From contig NZ_CP058990.1 in NCBI RefSeq assembly GCF_019021925.1, forward strand, positions 1,852,001-1,916,000: a stretch of DNA of 64,000 nucleotides. Reading direction: 5' to 3'. Positions 24,049 through 34,212 of the stretch are shown piece by piece. Made by a program: the position numbers and the translations under genes. The stretch is from Cellulophaga sp. HaHaR_3_176. Its GTDB lineage: Bacteria > Bacteroidota > Bacteroidia > Flavobacteriales > Flavobacteriaceae. Every line of letters starts with the position of its first letter. Within the stretch, counting starts at the first letter, position 1. The notes beneath the pieces are model-generated. The model worked only from the letters and a program-made list of their open reading frames with translations. It was not told the origin of the DNA and made no database searches.

Positions 24049-24372
24049 TTACTGTGCTACAGAATAGCCCCAATTTGCAATTGATTGAATTAAAGGAATT
24101 AATGTTTTCCCGAAATCGGTTAATGAATATTCTACCTTTAATGGAGGTTTTGTTGTATATACTTTACGCTTAATAATTCCATCTTCTTCCAAGGTTTTTA
24201 ATTGTAAACTCAACGTGCGTTCTGTTACCGTTGGCATTTTTTTTCGCAACTCGCTATAACGTAATGTTCCTTCAATTAGATAATATAAAATAACTACCTT
24301 CCACTTACCTCCTATTACTCCCATTGTTAAACTAGCACAACATGGGTATTCTTTTCCTTTAAATTCATACAT
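24049..24372 (-). CDS. HxlR family transcriptional regulator
   Basis: 107 residues, winged helix: MGVIGGKWKVVILYYL, RYSELRKKMPTVTERTLSLQLKTLEEDG and PPLKVEYSLTDFGKTLIPL. Two adjacent cysteines (Cys11-Cys12, YPCCAS) precede the first helix at the usual redox-sensing site. It is divergent from the nitroreductase gene and the promoters overlap, so it very likely represses both. Confidence 0.87.
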   Translation of the reverse strand: MYEFKGKEYPCCASLTMGVIGGKWKVVILYYLIEGTLRYSELRKKMPTVTERTLSLQLKTLEEDGIIKRKVYTTKPPLKVEYSLTDFGKTLIPLIQSIANWGYSVAQ

Positions 24373-24399
24373 AATTTATACTATCCTTTTTGACCGTTA

Positions 24400-24430
24400 T
24401 TGCAAAAATAAATTACTATACATATTTTTG
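24400..24430 (+). promoter_or_regulatory. Promoter of the nitroreductase gene
   Basis: TTG at 24400-24402, 20 nt, then TATTTTTG at 24423-24430, a full Bacteroidota-type -33/-7 promoter, 39 bp before the ATG. It overlaps the operator dyad and the opposite promoter. Confidence 0.6.
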
Positions 24431-24433
24431 CAA
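24403..24433 (-). promoter_or_regulatory. Promoter of the second hxlR gene
   Basis: On the minus strand, TTG (24433-24431), 20 nt, then TATTTTTG (24410-24403), about 30 bp before the hxlR start. It is almost the mirror image of the nitroreductase promoter, so only one polymerase could bind at a time. Confidence 0.55.
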
Positions 24434-24450
24434 CTATAGTTTTTATAGTA
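24414..24450. promoter_or_regulatory. Operator dyads for the HxlR regulator
   Basis: TACTATA (24414-24420) and TATAGTA (24444-24450) form an inverted repeat around the palindrome ACTATAGT (24433-24440). The TACT/AGTA half sites resemble those of the first HxlR operator in this window and of YodB-type repressors. Confidence 0.5.
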
Positions 24451-24469
24451 CAAAATAAATAACAATAAA

Positions 24470-25144
24470 ATGAATACACCAAATATTTCAAAAAAAGATA
24501 TTATCAATGCATTTCAATTTAGGCATGCCACTAAAGAATTTGATGTTACCAAAGTATTAACTGATAATGATATTAATTTCATTTTACAAACAGCTAATTT
24601 ATCACCAAGCTCATTTGGCTTTGAGCCTTGGCATTTTGTAGTTGTTCAAGATAAAGAGTTACGTGAGTTATTAAAACCTGTAGCATGGGGTGCACCTTTA
24701 AAATTAGATACTGCTAGTCATTTTATTTTAGGTTTAACAATGAAAGCTCCGATGACTAAATGGGATTCTGATTACATCAGCCATATGATGAAAGATGTTA
24801 AACAATTACCTGAAGACGTTATTGAAACGTATTCTACATTTTATAGAGAGTTTCAAGAACGTGATTTCAGTTTAAATACTGATAAAAAATTATTTGACTG
24901 GGCTGCCAAACAAACATATATAGCTTTAGGTAATATGATGACTTCTGCTGCTTTAGTTGGTATTGACAGTTGCCCTATTGAAGGTTTTCATGAAGAAAAA
25001 GCAGAAATTCTTTTAAAAGAAAAATTTGATATAGATACTGATAAGTATGGTTTATCGTATATGGTTGCTTTTGGTCATAGAAAAGAAAATTCTGCTCATT
25101 CAAAATCAAGAAGAGATTTTAATGATGTTGTAACTTGGAAATAA
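24470..25144 (+). CDS. NAD(P)H-dependent nitroreductase, NfsB-like
   Basis: 224 residues of the FMN nitroreductase fold. FRHATKEFD near the start binds FMN phosphate, LSPSSFGFEPWHFVVVQD is the family signature, and TYIALGNMMTSAALVGIDSCPIEGF and YMVAFGHRKE complete the flavin site. It probably reduces nitro compounds or quinones as part of an electrophile response controlled by the divergent HxlR protein. Confidence 0.85.
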   Translation: MNTPNISKKDIINAFQFRHATKEFDVTKVLTDNDINFILQTANLSPSSFGFEPWHFVVVQDKELRELLKPVAWGAPLKLDTASHFILGLTMKAPMTKWDSDYISHMMKDVKQLPEDVIETYSTFYREFQERDFSLNTDKKLFDWAAKQTYIALGNMMTSAALVGIDSCPIEGFHEEKAEILLKEKFDIDTDKYGLSYMVAFGHRKENSAHSKSRRDFNDVVTWK

Positions 25145-25317
25145 AACCAAGCATTAAATAAAAAAGGCTATCTAATAAAAGGCTTCCAATTTCAATTTTA
25201 TGATTAATGGGAGTCTTTATTATTTTAAATCAATGACGAACTAACTTCGTTAGTCCATATTTATTTTTAAATTAGCAATGTTCAAGCACAATTACATATA
25301 ACACCACAAAACTAATA

Positions 25318-25755
25318 ATGACATTTAAAAACCGAATTTCTCAAAATCATATTCTTGCATTTTGTATTGGTTTAGTTTATGTTTGGTTTGGAGTATTAAA
25401 ATACTTTTCAGGAGAAAGTCCTGCTGAAGAATTAGCAAAAAACACTATAAATTTATTGACATATGGTCTTATCCCTTCTAAAGTTTCAATACTATTATTA
25501 GCATTAAGCGAAACCATAATTGGCTTATTATTAATTTTGAATATCTATAGAAAGCAAGTAGTTATTGTTGCTTTAATTCATATAGCATTTACATTTACAC
25601 CACTATTCTTATTTCCTGAAGAATCTTTTACAAATTCTATTTTTTCATTCTCTTTATTGGGTCAGTATATATTTAAAAATATTGTTATAATTGGAGCCTT
25701 AATAACACTATATAAATCTCCAATTATTACCATCGAAATTGAGCATATTAAATAA
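25318..25755 (+). CDS. DoxX-like small membrane protein
   Basis: 145 residues with four membrane helices. The N-terminal FCIGLVYVWFGVLKYFSG resembles DoxX/DoxD-type proteins. Function of this subgroup is unknown. It ends 5 bp before the convergent exporter gene; no terminator is visible between them. The 173-bp gap upstream holds nothing recognised. Confidence 0.6.
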   Translation: MTFKNRISQNHILAFCIGLVYVWFGVLKYFSGESPAEELAKNTINLLTYGLIPSKVSILLLALSETIIGLLLILNIYRKQVVIVALIHIAFTFTPLFLFPEESFTNSIFSFSLLGQYIFKNIVIIGALITLYKSPIITIEIEHIK

Positions 25756-25760
25756 TTTTA

Positions 25761-26975
25761 TCATATACTTTTAACAACCTCTGAAGCTGGTTGTCTAAAA
25801 ATCAAGAATAAAATAATCGCTGTAACACCACAAGCTCCTAACCCCATAAATAAAGGCAAAACGGTATCTGTAACATAACTACCTATAAACGTAGCTATGG
25901 GTATCGAAATAAGTGTAGATATAAAACCTGTTATAGCAGCCCCAATACCTGCAATATGGCCAATCGGCTCCATAGCTATAGATCGCATGTTTCCCCATAT
26001 AAAACCAAGAGAAAAGAATATCATTGATAAAAAAACCATCAACACACCTATACTTGGGTTTGTACCTCCCCAAAACATAGCAACATAAATTAAGGATAAT
26101 GTTGTAAAAGAAATTAAGGCTATAAATGCTAGTTTGCGCATTCCAAACCGTAACACTAAAGTTCCGTTAAAAAAAGTAGATAAACCTATTGAAACAGCTA
26201 AGGCTGCAAATAAGTAAGGGAATGTTTCTTTTAAGTTATATTGATCTTCAAAAACATGTTGGGCAGAACTTAAATACACTAAAAAAGCTCCTGTTATTAG
26301 ACCCGAAATCATAGTACAAGCAATAGTTTCTTTATGTTTTATAAGTTCTTTAATTCCTTTAATAAAAACTGTTTTTGTAAATGGTACTTTAAACTCAGGA
26401 TGTAATGTTTCTGGTTGCCTTTTCCAGAACCAAAAACCTATTATTAACGAAAAAAATATTTGCATAAAAAATATAGCTTTCCACCCCATACTCTCTAAAA
26501 TAATTTTTCCAAAGGCTGGTGCTACAACGGGTACTAATATGAAAAAAGCTGTTACAAATGACATTACTTTTGCCATGTAATTTCCCTCAAAAGTATCTCT
26601 AATTATAGATATAGAAATTGTTCTGGCTGCAGACAAACCTATACCTTGCAATATTCTACCAACTATCATAACCTCCAATGAGGTTGCAAAAACACATATA
26701 ATACTAGCTATAATAAATACTGAAAAACCAATATATATAATAGGCTTTCTACCATACGTATCTGATAATGGTCCAAAAAATAATTGACCTACACCTAAGC
26801 CTAAAAATATCATTGTAATTAATAACTGATGATCTGTAGAACTACTGTTATTAATACTAACACCTATATTTGATAATGCTGGCAATAATGCATCAATTGA
26901 AAGTGCTACAATAGACATTAAAGATGCCATTAAAGCTATAAATTCAAAATTAGGTTTAGATTGTTTTTCTTGCAT
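25761..26975 (-). CDS. Bcr/CflA family multidrug exporter (MFS)
   Basis: 404 residues, twelve membrane helices. The MFS motif A form FFGPLSDTYGRKPII and the Bcr/CflA pattern VGRILQGIGLSAARTISISIIRDTFEG are clear, with VPVVAPAFGKII in helix 5. It is expected to export drugs such as bicyclomycin or sulfonamide-like compounds, or sugars/peptides, by proton antiport. Monocistronic. Confidence 0.87.
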   Translation of the reverse strand: MQEKQSKPNFEFIALMASLMSIVALSIDALLPALSNIGVSINNSSSTDHQLLITMIFLGLGVGQLFFGPLSDTYGRKPIIYIGFSVFIIASIICVFATSLEVMIVGRILQGIGLSAARTISISIIRDTFEGNYMAKVMSFVTAFFILVPVVAPAFGKIILESMGWKAIFFMQIFFSLIIGFWFWKRQPETLHPEFKVPFTKTVFIKGIKELIKHKETIACTMISGLITGAFLVYLSSAQHVFEDQYNLKETFPYLFAALAVSIGLSTFFNGTLVLRFGMRKLAFIALISFTTLSLIYVAMFWGGTNPSIGVLMVFLSMIFFSLGFIWGNMRSIAMEPIGHIAGIGAAITGFISTLISIPIATFIGSYVTDTVLPLFMGLGACGVTAIILFLIFRQPASEVVKSI

Positions 26976-26979
26976 TCTG

Positions 26980-26987
26980 CAAAAATA
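26980..26987 (-). promoter_or_regulatory. -7 box of the exporter gene
   Basis: The minus strand reads TATTTTTG, matching TAnnTTTG, only 4 bp before the exporter ATG, which would give a very short or absent leader. The start could therefore lie slightly further inside. Confidence 0.3.
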
Positions 26988-27101
26988 AGAAGAAGCTATC
27001 TCTTAGATAAATTTATTAAGATTCTATTTGTATAAATTGGCTTTAAAATAACAATCTCTTTTTGTTCATAACTCACTCTGGTCAGTTCTATTTCAAATAC
27101 C

Positions 27102-27109
27102 TACTTTTG
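27102..27109 (+). promoter_or_regulatory. -7 box of the udk operon
   Basis: TACTTTTG matches TAnnTTTG, 17 bp before the udk ATG. No clear -33 TTG at 17-23 nt. Confidence 0.4.
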
Positions 27110-27126
27110 CCATAAAAAAAATAGTA

Positions 27127-27735
27127 ATGCTCATAATAGGAATTGCAGGCGGAACAGGCTGCGGTAAAACAACTGTAGTAAACCAAATAATAAATGAATT
27201 GCCTATTGGTGAAGTTGGTGTAATCTCTCAAGATTCATATTATAATGATTTATCTCATTTGACATTACAAGATCGAAGAAAAACAAATTTTGACCACCCA
27301 AATTCTATTGATTTTGAGCTACTAACACAGCATTTAAAAGATTTAAGAGACCATAAATCAATACAACAACCGACCTATTCTTTTTTAGAATGTAATAGAA
27401 CTGACGAAACGGTGCCGACACACCCACGAAAAGTAATGATTGTTGAAGGTATTTTAATTTTAACAAACCCTGAAATTCGTAAAATGTTCGATATTAAAAT
27501 ATTCGTACATGCCGATTCTGATGAGCGTTTGATAAGAAGACTAAAAAGAGATGTAAATGAACGTGGTTGGGATTTAGATGATACCATTAGCAAATATCAA
27601 TCTGTAATAAAACCAATGCATGAAGAGTTTATAGAACCTTCTAAAGAGTATGCAGATATTATTATACCTAATAACAAATACAATACAGTTGCTGTCGAAA
27701 TTGTAAAAAGTATTATTAACGAAAAATTGACTTAA
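27127..27735 (+). CDS. udk: Uridine kinase
   Basis: 202 residues. P-loop GGTGCGKT (residues 8-15), then QDSYYNDLSHL, FDHPNSIDFELL and the lid RLIRRLKRDVNERGW are all uridine/cytidine kinase signatures. It phosphorylates uridine and cytidine with GTP or ATP in the pyrimidine salvage pathway. First gene of a run with the FtsB-like gene and the methylmalonyl-CoA mutase genes, an order common in Flavobacteriaceae. Confidence 0.9.
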   Translation: MLIIGIAGGTGCGKTTVVNQIINELPIGEVGVISQDSYYNDLSHLTLQDRRKTNFDHPNSIDFELLTQHLKDLRDHKSIQQPTYSFLECNRTDETVPTHPRKVMIVEGILILTNPEIRKMFDIKIFVHADSDERLIRRLKRDVNERGWDLDDTISKYQSVIKPMHEEFIEPSKEYADIIIPNNKYNTVAVEIVKSIINEKLT

Positions 27736-27780
27736 TTTTTTTCAAATTCCTATTTTTTAAGCTATTTTTAAAAGCATTTC

Positions 27781-28116
27781 ATGAAATTTAAAGAACTAAA
27801 AAAGAAAAAATGGTTTACGATAGTCACCAACATGTATGTTTTGGTACTAACTATTTTTGCTGTTTGGATGGTTTTTTTTGACACAAATTCGCTTTTAATT
27901 CATTTAGAACTTAAAAAAGAAATAAATAAACTCGAAAAAACAAAAGAGTATCTAAAAGATGAAATTGCAAAGGATAAGATAATAATCGAAAAACTATCCG
28001 ATAAAGAAGAGCTCCAAAAATTTGCTAGAGAAGAGTATTATTTAAAGAAAAAAAACGAAGAAATTTACTTAATAGAATATCAAGATAGCCTGAAAACGAA
28101 AGATGAAAACGAATAA
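27781..28116 (+). CDS. Septum formation initiator, FtsB/DivIC-like
   Basis: 111 residues. A short cytoplasmic start, one membrane helix (about 16-35) and a coiled coil (LELKKEINKLEKTKEYLKDEIAKDK), then the conserved YYLKKKNEEIYLIEY typical of DivIC/FtsB. The protein should act in the divisome with FtsL and FtsQ homologues. It overlaps the next gene by 14 nt. Confidence 0.82.
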   Translation: MKFKELKKKKWFTIVTNMYVLVLTIFAVWMVFFDTNSLLIHLELKKEINKLEKTKEYLKDEIAKDKIIIEKLSDKEELQKFAREEYYLKKKNEEIYLIEYQDSLKTKDENE

Positions 28117-29470
28117 TTCTCTTTTTAATGATTTTTCTAAAGTTTCTACTAAACAGTGGAAACAAAAAATACAATTCGATTTAAAAGGGAAGGATTATAA
28201 CGAGCATTTAGTTTGGGAATCTTTAGAAGGAATTAAAGTAAAACCATTTTACAACTCTGAAGATATTGTTACTATTCAAAACTTATCTTCTCCTTCTAAA
28301 ACTTGGCACATTGCACAAACTATTTATGCAGGCAATGCCGAAATAGCTAATAAAAAAGCGATAAACGCTTTAAATAAAGGTGCCGAGAGTATTATTTTCA
28401 CCATACCTTCTGATACTGTTCATATTGAAATTTTACTTAAAAACATATCTTTAGAAACCACCATTGTATATTTTGATTTTACATTTTTATCATCAGCATA
28501 CATAACTAAGTTTATTGCTCTACAAAAAGAAACAACCGCTGGTATCTTTTTAAATTTTGATATTATAAATAACCTTTGTAAAACAGGTAATTGGTATACA
28601 AGTTTAGAAAACGATTTTGCGGAGCTGTTAACTTTAATAAATAAAAGCAAATCAATAACTATTGACACTACTTTATATCAAAATGCAGGAGCAAACACTA
28701 TTCAACAATTATCCTACAGTTTAGCTCATGCTAATGAGTACTTAAATAGAATTCCAGAAGCTATTTTACCTAATATTACCTTTACATTTAAAATTGCTAT
28801 TGGACCTAATTACTTTTTTGAAATTGCAAAAATCAGAGCATTACGAATACTGTGGAAAACTGTAGCACAAGCCTACAATGCAAATAGTACTTGCCACATC
28901 ATAGCAATACCATCTAAAAGAAATAAAACCCTTTACGATTACAATACAAACATGCTTCGCAGTACTACAGAAAGTATGTCGGCAATATTAGGTGGCGCCA
29001 ACGCTGTGTGCAACCTACCTTATGATGCTATTTACCATAAGAGTAATAATTTTGGAGAACGTATTGCTAGAAATCAATTAGTAATCTTAAAAGAAGAAAG
29101 TTATTTTGATAAAACAACAAACCCTGCAGATGGATCTTATTATATAGAAAACATTACCAAACAAATATCAGAAAAGGCTTTAGATTTATTTAAAAACCTA
29201 GAAAAAGCTGGAGGCTTCTTAAGCCAATTAAAAAGTGGCGCAATACAGAAAAAAATAAAAGAAAGCGCTCAAAAAGAACAAGATTTATTTGACACAAAAA
29301 AAGAAATTTTAGTAGGTACAAACAAATATGAATCTAGCTTAGATAAAATGAAAGGTAATTTAGAAATTTACCCTTTTGCAAAAAATAAGCCAAGAAAATC
29401 AATATTAGAGCCAATTATTGAAAAGCGTTTAGCTGAAGTTATAGAACAAAAAAGGTTAGAAGATGAATAG
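28103..29470 (+). CDS. mutA: Methylmalonyl-CoA mutase small subunit
   Basis: 455 residues. Related to the catalytic barrel of the large subunit, with matching sequences such as [18 protein letters not shown] and [30 protein letters not shown]. It lacks the cobalamin-binding domain and is shorter than the actinobacterial small subunit (about 620), as is usual for Flavobacteriaceae. It forms the heterodimer that interconverts methylmalonyl-CoA and succinyl-CoA, linking propionate metabolism and the TCA cycle. Overlaps both neighbours (14 and 8 nt), so translation is coupled. Confidence 0.88.
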   Translation: MKTNNSLFNDFSKVSTKQWKQKIQFDLKGKDYNEHLVWESLEGIKVKPFYNSEDIVTIQNLSSPSKTWHIAQTIYAGNAEIANKKAINALNKGAESIIFTIPSDTVHIEILLKNISLETTIVYFDFTFLSSAYITKFIALQKETTAGIFLNFDIINNLCKTGNWYTSLENDFAELLTLINKSKSITIDTTLYQNAGANTIQQLSYSLAHANEYLNRIPEAILPNITFTFKIAIGPNYFFEIAKIRALRILWKTVAQAYNANSTCHIIAIPSKRNKTLYDYNTNMLRSTTESMSAILGGANAVCNLPYDAIYHKSNNFGERIARNQLVILKEESYFDKTTNPADGSYYIENITKQISEKALDLFKNLEKAGGFLSQLKSGAIQKKIKESAQKEQDLFDTKKEILVGTNKYESSLDKMKGNLEIYPFAKNKPRKSILEPIIEKRLAEVIEQKRLEDE

Positions 29471-31634
29471 AAAAGACCTTCAACATATTACTTTAGATTC
29501 TGTTGCTTCTACTAATAATGACGCTATCACATCTGCTTCTTTTGAAACTGCAGAAGGTATTTTCATAAAACCTTTATATCATAAAAAAGATATTGAACAT
29601 ACAGAGCATTTAGATTTTGCCGCTGGCATTCCTCCTTACTTAAGAGGGCCATACGCGACAATGTACGTACAAAGGCCTTGGACTATACGACAATATGCTG
29701 GTTTTTCTACCGCAGAAGAGAGTAATGCTTTTTACAGGCGTAACTTAAAAGGTGGTCAAAAAGGACTTTCTGTTGCTTTTGATTTACCTACACACCGAGG
29801 GTATGATAGTGATCATGAACGCGTAGTAGGCGATGTTGGAAAAGCAGGTGTCGCAATTGACTCCGTCGAAGACATGAAAATTTTATTTGATGGCATTCCA
29901 TTAGATAAAATGTCGGTTTCAATGACTATGAATGGTGCTGTTTTACCCATTTTAGCATTTTACATTGTTGCCGCCCAAGAGCAAGGTGTTTCATTAGATC
30001 AACTTTCTGGAACCATACAAAATGATATTCTAAAAGAGTTTATGGTTAGAAATACATACATCTACCCTCCTGCCTCCTCTATGAATATTATTGCTGATAT
30101 TTTTGAGTATACAAGTAAATGTATGCCTAAATTTAATAGCATTAGTATTTCTGGCTATCACATGCAAGAAGCTGGCGCCACTGCTGATATAGAATTGGCA
30201 TACACCTTAGCTGATGGTTTAGAATATATTAGAACAGGTTTAAAAGCCGGACTAAAAATAGATGAGTTTGCTCCTCGCCTTTCCTTTTTTTGGGGAATAG
30301 GAATGAATCATTTTATGGAAATTGCAAAACTTAGAGCTGCAAGAATGCTTTGGGCTAAATTGGTAAAACAATTCAATCCTAAAACAGATAAATCGCTTGC
30401 TTTAAGAACACATAGCCAAACAAGCGGTTGGAGTTTAACTGAACAAGACCCTTTTAATAATGTCGCCAGAACTACTATAGAAGCTATGGCTGCTGTATTG
30501 GGGGGAACTCAGAGTTTACATACCAATGCTTTAGACGAGGCTATTGCCTTACCAACAGATTTTTCTGCTCGTATTGCTAGAAACACACAAATATTTATTC
30601 AAGAAGAAACAAAAGTTACCAAAACTGTCGATCCTTGGGCTGGTAGTTATTATGTAGAATCGTTAACAAATGATATTGTTGAAAAAGCTTGGTCATTACT
30701 TGAAGAAGTTGAAGAGCTAGGTGGTATGACGAAAGCTATTGAAGCTGGTATTCCTAAAATGAGAATTGAAGAAGCTGCTGCAAAAAAACAAGCGCGTATT
30801 GATAGTAATAGAGATAAAATAATCGGAGTAAACAGTTTTACTTTAGAAAAAGAAGATCCTTTACATATTTTAGAAGTTGACAACCAAGAAGTTAGACGAC
30901 AACAACTAGAGCGACTATCAGTCGTTAAAAAAGAAAGAAATACAATAAAAGTTGAAGCTGCTTTACAAAAATTAACAGCTGCTGCTCAATTAAAAAAAGA
31001 ATTCTCTCAAGAAAACATAATATCAGAGCGTTTAATTAGTGAAAACAATTTATTAGCTTTAGCCATTGAAGCTGCAAAAGAAAGAGCTACATTAGGAGAA
31101 ATTAGTGATGCTTTAGAAATTGCTTTTAATAGGCATAAAGCTGTAATAAAATCATTTACTGGCGTGTATTCAAAAGAAATACAAGATAACGAAAGCTTTA
31201 AAAAAGCGAGAGAGCTTGCCGATATATTTGCAGAACAAGACGGTCGTAGACCTCGTATTATGATTGCAAAAATGGGGCAAGATGGTCATGACCGTGGAGC
31301 TAAAGTAGTCGCTACTAGTTATGCCGATATTGGTTTTGATGTTGATATTGGTCCTCTATTTCAAACTCCTGCAGAAGCTGCTAAGCAAGCTGTTGAAAAT
31401 GATGTTCATATTTTAGGTGTATCTTCATTGGCTGCTGGTCATAAAACCTTAGTGCCTCAAGTTTTAGAAGAATTAAAAAATTATGGCAGAGAAGATATTA
31501 TGGTTGTGGTTGGTGGTGTTATACCTAAACAAGATTATCAATATTTATTTGATGCTGGTGCTGTAGCTATTTTTGGCCCTGGAACAAAAATAAGTGAAGC
31601 CGCTATTCAGATTTTAGAAATTTTAATAGATTAG
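29463..31634 (+). CDS. mutB: Methylmalonyl-CoA mutase large subunit
   Basis: 723 residues. An N-terminal TIM barrel for the CoA ester ([42 protein letters not shown]) and a C-terminal cobalamin domain with [11 protein letters not shown], whose DGHDRG holds the His that coordinates cobalt, and [12 protein letters not shown]. It is the catalytic subunit and uses adenosylcobalamin. No B12 riboswitch or meaB-type chaperone gene is seen next to it. Confidence 0.93.
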   Translation: MNRKDLQHITLDSVASTNNDAITSASFETAEGIFIKPLYHKKDIEHTEHLDFAAGIPPYLRGPYATMYVQRPWTIRQYAGFSTAEESNAFYRRNLKGGQKGLSVAFDLPTHRGYDSDHERVVGDVGKAGVAIDSVEDMKILFDGIPLDKMSVSMTMNGAVLPILAFYIVAAQEQGVSLDQLSGTIQNDILKEFMVRNTYIYPPASSMNIIADIFEYTSKCMPKFNSISISGYHMQEAGATADIELAYTLADGLEYIRTGLKAGLKIDEFAPRLSFFWGIGMNHFMEIAKLRAARMLWAKLVKQFNPKTDKSLALRTHSQTSGWSLTEQDPFNNVARTTIEAMAAVLGGTQSLHTNALDEAIALPTDFSARIARNTQIFIQEETKVTKTVDPWAGSYYVESLTNDIVEKAWSLLEEVEELGGMTKAIEAGIPKMRIEEAAAKKQARIDSNRDKIIGVNSFTLEKEDPLHILEVDNQEVRRQQLERLSVVKKERNTIKVEAALQKLTAAAQLKKEFSQENIISERLISENNLLALAIEAAKERATLGEISDALEIAFNRHKAVIKSFTGVYSKEIQDNESFKKARELADIFAEQDGRRPRIMIAKMGQDGHDRGAKVVATSYADIGFDVDIGPLFQTPAEAAKQAVENDVHILGVSSLAAGHKTLVPQVLEELKNYGREDIMVVVGGVIPKQDYQYLFDAGAVAIFGPGTKISEAAIQILEILID

Positions 31635-31884
31635 GTAACATTAACTAATGTTTAAAAAATAAACTCTTAGACTAAAAAAAGAAGTTTATCTATTTAAAAA
31701 TAAAATAATTCAATTGCTAAACATACGATAAGTCTGCATTTAAAAACACCCTTTTAGTTTTTTGCAACCATATAATTTTAACCAACTTTAACGCAGCTAG
31801 AAGCATTTATTCACTAAGTGTTAACAAAATAGATTTTATAGCATTATAAATAATCGTATTTTTAGCCCCTAACTTACTTAGATA

Positions 31885-32658
31885 ATGGGCAAAATAATAG
31901 CCATAGCAAATCAAAAAGGCGGTGTTGGTAAAACCACAACTACTGTTAATCTAGCCGCATCCCTAGGCGTGCTAGAAAAAAAGGTTTTATTAATTGATGC
32001 TGACCCACAGGCAAACGCGACCTCAGGGCTTGGTATTGATGTAGATAGCATCGAAATTGGAACCTACCAACTTTTAGAGCATACAAAAAAAGCTGAGGAA
32101 ACTATAATAAAAACAACATCCCCAAATGTTGATCTTATTCCTTCTCATATCGATCTTGTTGCTATTGAAATTGAATTGGTAGATAAAGAAGAAAGAGAAT
32201 ACATGATGAAAAAAAGCATCATGCATCTAAAAGAAAAATATGACTATATATTAATAGACTGTGCACCATCATTAGGCTTATTAACGCTTAATGCATTAAC
32301 ATCTGCAGATTCTGTTATTATACCTATACAATGTGAGTACTTTGCATTAGAAGGGCTTGGAAAATTATTAAATACCATTAAAAGTGTACAACGCATTCAT
32401 AATCCTGATTTGGATATTGAAGGTATGCTTTTAACAATGTATGATTCTAGATTAAGACTTTCAAACCAAGTGGTTGAAGAAGTTCGCAAGCATTTTAGCG
32501 AAATGGTTTTTGATACTATTATTCAAAGAAATGTTAGGCTAAGTGAAGCACCTAGTTATGGCGAAAGTATTATAAAATATGATGCTAGTAGTAAAGGAGC
32601 TTCAAACTACCTAAGTCTTGCACAAGAAGTATTGAAGAAAAATAAGGAGACAGTATAA
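31885..32658 (+). CDS. parA: Chromosome partitioning ATPase ParA
   Basis: 257 residues with the deviant Walker A KGGVGKTTTT (11-20), DADPQANATSGLG and DCAPSLGLLTLNAL. Binds ATP and the nucleoid and moves ParB-parS complexes. Its stop overlaps the parB start as TAATG. The 250-bp gap upstream is AT-rich; no parS-like palindrome was found in it. Confidence 0.92.
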   Translation: MGKIIAIANQKGGVGKTTTTVNLAASLGVLEKKVLLIDADPQANATSGLGIDVDSIEIGTYQLLEHTKKAEETIIKTTSPNVDLIPSHIDLVAIEIELVDKEEREYMMKKSIMHLKEKYDYILIDCAPSLGLLTLNALTSADSVIIPIQCEYFALEGLGKLLNTIKSVQRIHNPDLDIEGMLLTMYDSRLRLSNQVVEEVRKHFSEMVFDTIIQRNVRLSEAPSYGESIIKYDASSKGASNYLSLAQEVLKKNKETV

Positions 32659-33557
32659 TGGCGAAAGCAACACAAAAACAAGTGTTAGGAAGGGGTTTAT
32701 CTGCTTTACTTAAAGACCCTAATAACGATATAAAATCAGCAACTGATAAAAATGCTGATAAAGTGGTTGGTAATATTGTAGAATTAGACTTAGTGGCTAT
32801 TGAAATGAACCCATTTCAACCACGTTCTAATTTTAACGATGATGCTTTAAATGAACTAGCTTCATCTATTAGAGAACTTGGTGTTATACAACCTATTACA
32901 GTTCGTAAATTAGATTTCAACAAATATCAATTAGTATCTGGTGAGCGTAGATTTAGAGCTTCTAAATTAGTTGGCCTAGAAACTATACCTGCATATATTA
33001 GAATTGCAAACGATCAAGAATCGCTAGAAATGGCTTTGGTTGAAAATATCCAAAGACAAGATTTAGATCCGATTGAAATTGCATTATCATACCAAAGATT
33101 AATTGATGAAATTCAGTTAACACAAGAAAAAATGAGTGAACGTGTTGGTAAAAAACGTTCAACCATTACGAACTATTTACGTTTGTTGCGCTTAGATCCT
33201 ATTGTACAAACAGGCATTAGAGATGGTTTTTTAACTATGGGTCATGGTAGAGCTTTAGTTAATATTGACGAAAAAGACGATCAGCTTTCTTTATATGAAA
33301 AAATAATAACTGAAAACTTATCTGTTCGTGATACAGAAAAGGCAGTAAAAGAATATCAGAACCCTACAACCAAAACAAAACCAAGTAAGGCTAGCTATAA
33401 TCCTAAATTTGTTGAAAGTAGTTTAAATGATTTTAAAAATTATTTAGCTGTAAAAGTAGAAGCTAAAGCTTCTGACAAAGGCAAAGGAAAATTAGTGATT
33501 CCTTTCAATTCAAAAGAAGAGTTCGAGCGAATAAAAAAATTAATTCTTGGTGAATAA
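32658..33557 (+). CDS. parB: Chromosome partitioning protein ParB
   Basis: 299 residues. ParB/Srx domain with NPFQPRSNFNDDALNELASSI and the CTP-binding GERRFRASKLVGL, ENIQRQDLDPIEIALSYQRL, an HTH (TQEKMSERVGKKRSTITNYLRLL) and a C-terminal dimer domain. ParB is the parS-binding CTPase clamp. It forms a tight operon with parA and overlaps the next gene. Confidence 0.92.
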   Translation: MAKATQKQVLGRGLSALLKDPNNDIKSATDKNADKVVGNIVELDLVAIEMNPFQPRSNFNDDALNELASSIRELGVIQPITVRKLDFNKYQLVSGERRFRASKLVGLETIPAYIRIANDQESLEMALVENIQRQDLDPIEIALSYQRLIDEIQLTQEKMSERVGKKRSTITNYLRLLRLDPIVQTGIRDGFLTMGHGRALVNIDEKDDQLSLYEKIITENLSVRDTEKAVKEYQNPTTKTKPSKASYNPKFVESSLNDFKNYLAVKVEAKASDKGKGKLVIPFNSKEEFERIKKLILGE

Positions 33558-34209
33558 AAATATCTTATTAATATTTCTATTGAGCTTAACTTCTATTGTT
33601 TTTGCTCAAAAAGAAAAAAAACCTGATATAAAAAAAGATCAGCAGAAAGACTCTATTCAAAATAATTTGAAAGAGCAAGGGATTATAGTTCAAGATTCTG
33701 TTTTCTTTAAAAAGAAAGCAATAAATCCTTTAGCTCCTGCTAAAGCTGCCTTTTACTCTGCTATTATACCAGGATTAGGTCAAGCTTATAACAAAAGATA
33801 TTGGAAGGTTCCAATCGTTTATGCAGCAATAGGTAGCGCAATTTATGGTTATGACTTTAATAACACGCGTTATAAAAGATTTAGAACCGCATTTAAAAGA
33901 AGACAAGCTGGTTTTACTGATGATGAATTTTATGACTTAGCTCCATTTAGCGACACTCCATTAACTTCTCCTGAGTTTTCGACAGATGCATTACAAAGCG
34001 CTCAAGAAAAGTACCAAACAGATAGAGATTTAATGTTATTAGTTTCTATTGGTTTATATGTATTAAATATTATTGATGCCAATGTTGATGCTCATCTTAA
34101 ACAATATAATATTGATGACGATTTGAGTATCGATTTTGAACCCTATTTAGATTATAACGAAGTTACAGCCAGTCCTAATTACGGAATGGCATTAATTATA
34201 AAATTTTAA
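33550..34209 (+). CDS. DUF5683 domain-containing protein
   Basis: 219 residues from GTG 33550 (TTG 33547 is an alternative). A signal peptide (LLIFLLSLTSIVFAQ), a charged linker, then the DUF5683 core AFYSAIIPGLGQAYNKRYWK with two membrane helices and YNIDDDLSIDFEPYLDYN. Function is unknown. The position between parB and dapB is conserved in Flavobacteriia. It overlaps parB by 8 nt. Confidence 0.75.
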   Translation: MNKNILLIFLLSLTSIVFAQKEKKPDIKKDQQKDSIQNNLKEQGIIVQDSVFFKKKAINPLAPAKAAFYSAIIPGLGQAYNKRYWKVPIVYAAIGSAIYGYDFNNTRYKRFRTAFKRRQAGFTDDEFYDLAPFSDTPLTSPEFSTDALQSAQEKYQTDRDLMLLVSIGLYVLNIIDANVDAHLKQYNIDDDLSIDFEPYLDYNEVTASPNYGMALIIKF

Positions 34210-34212
34210 AAA

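Noticed and set aside
31635..31884. parS site upstream of parA
   Set aside because: No 16-bp palindrome of the TGTT-CACGTG-AACA type is present in this gap; parS is probably elsewhere near the origin.
26976..31884. Cobalamin riboswitch for the methylmalonyl-CoA mutase genes
   Set aside because: The mutase genes overlap the upstream FtsB-like gene, leaving no leader, and no B12-box-like sequence is visible before udk.
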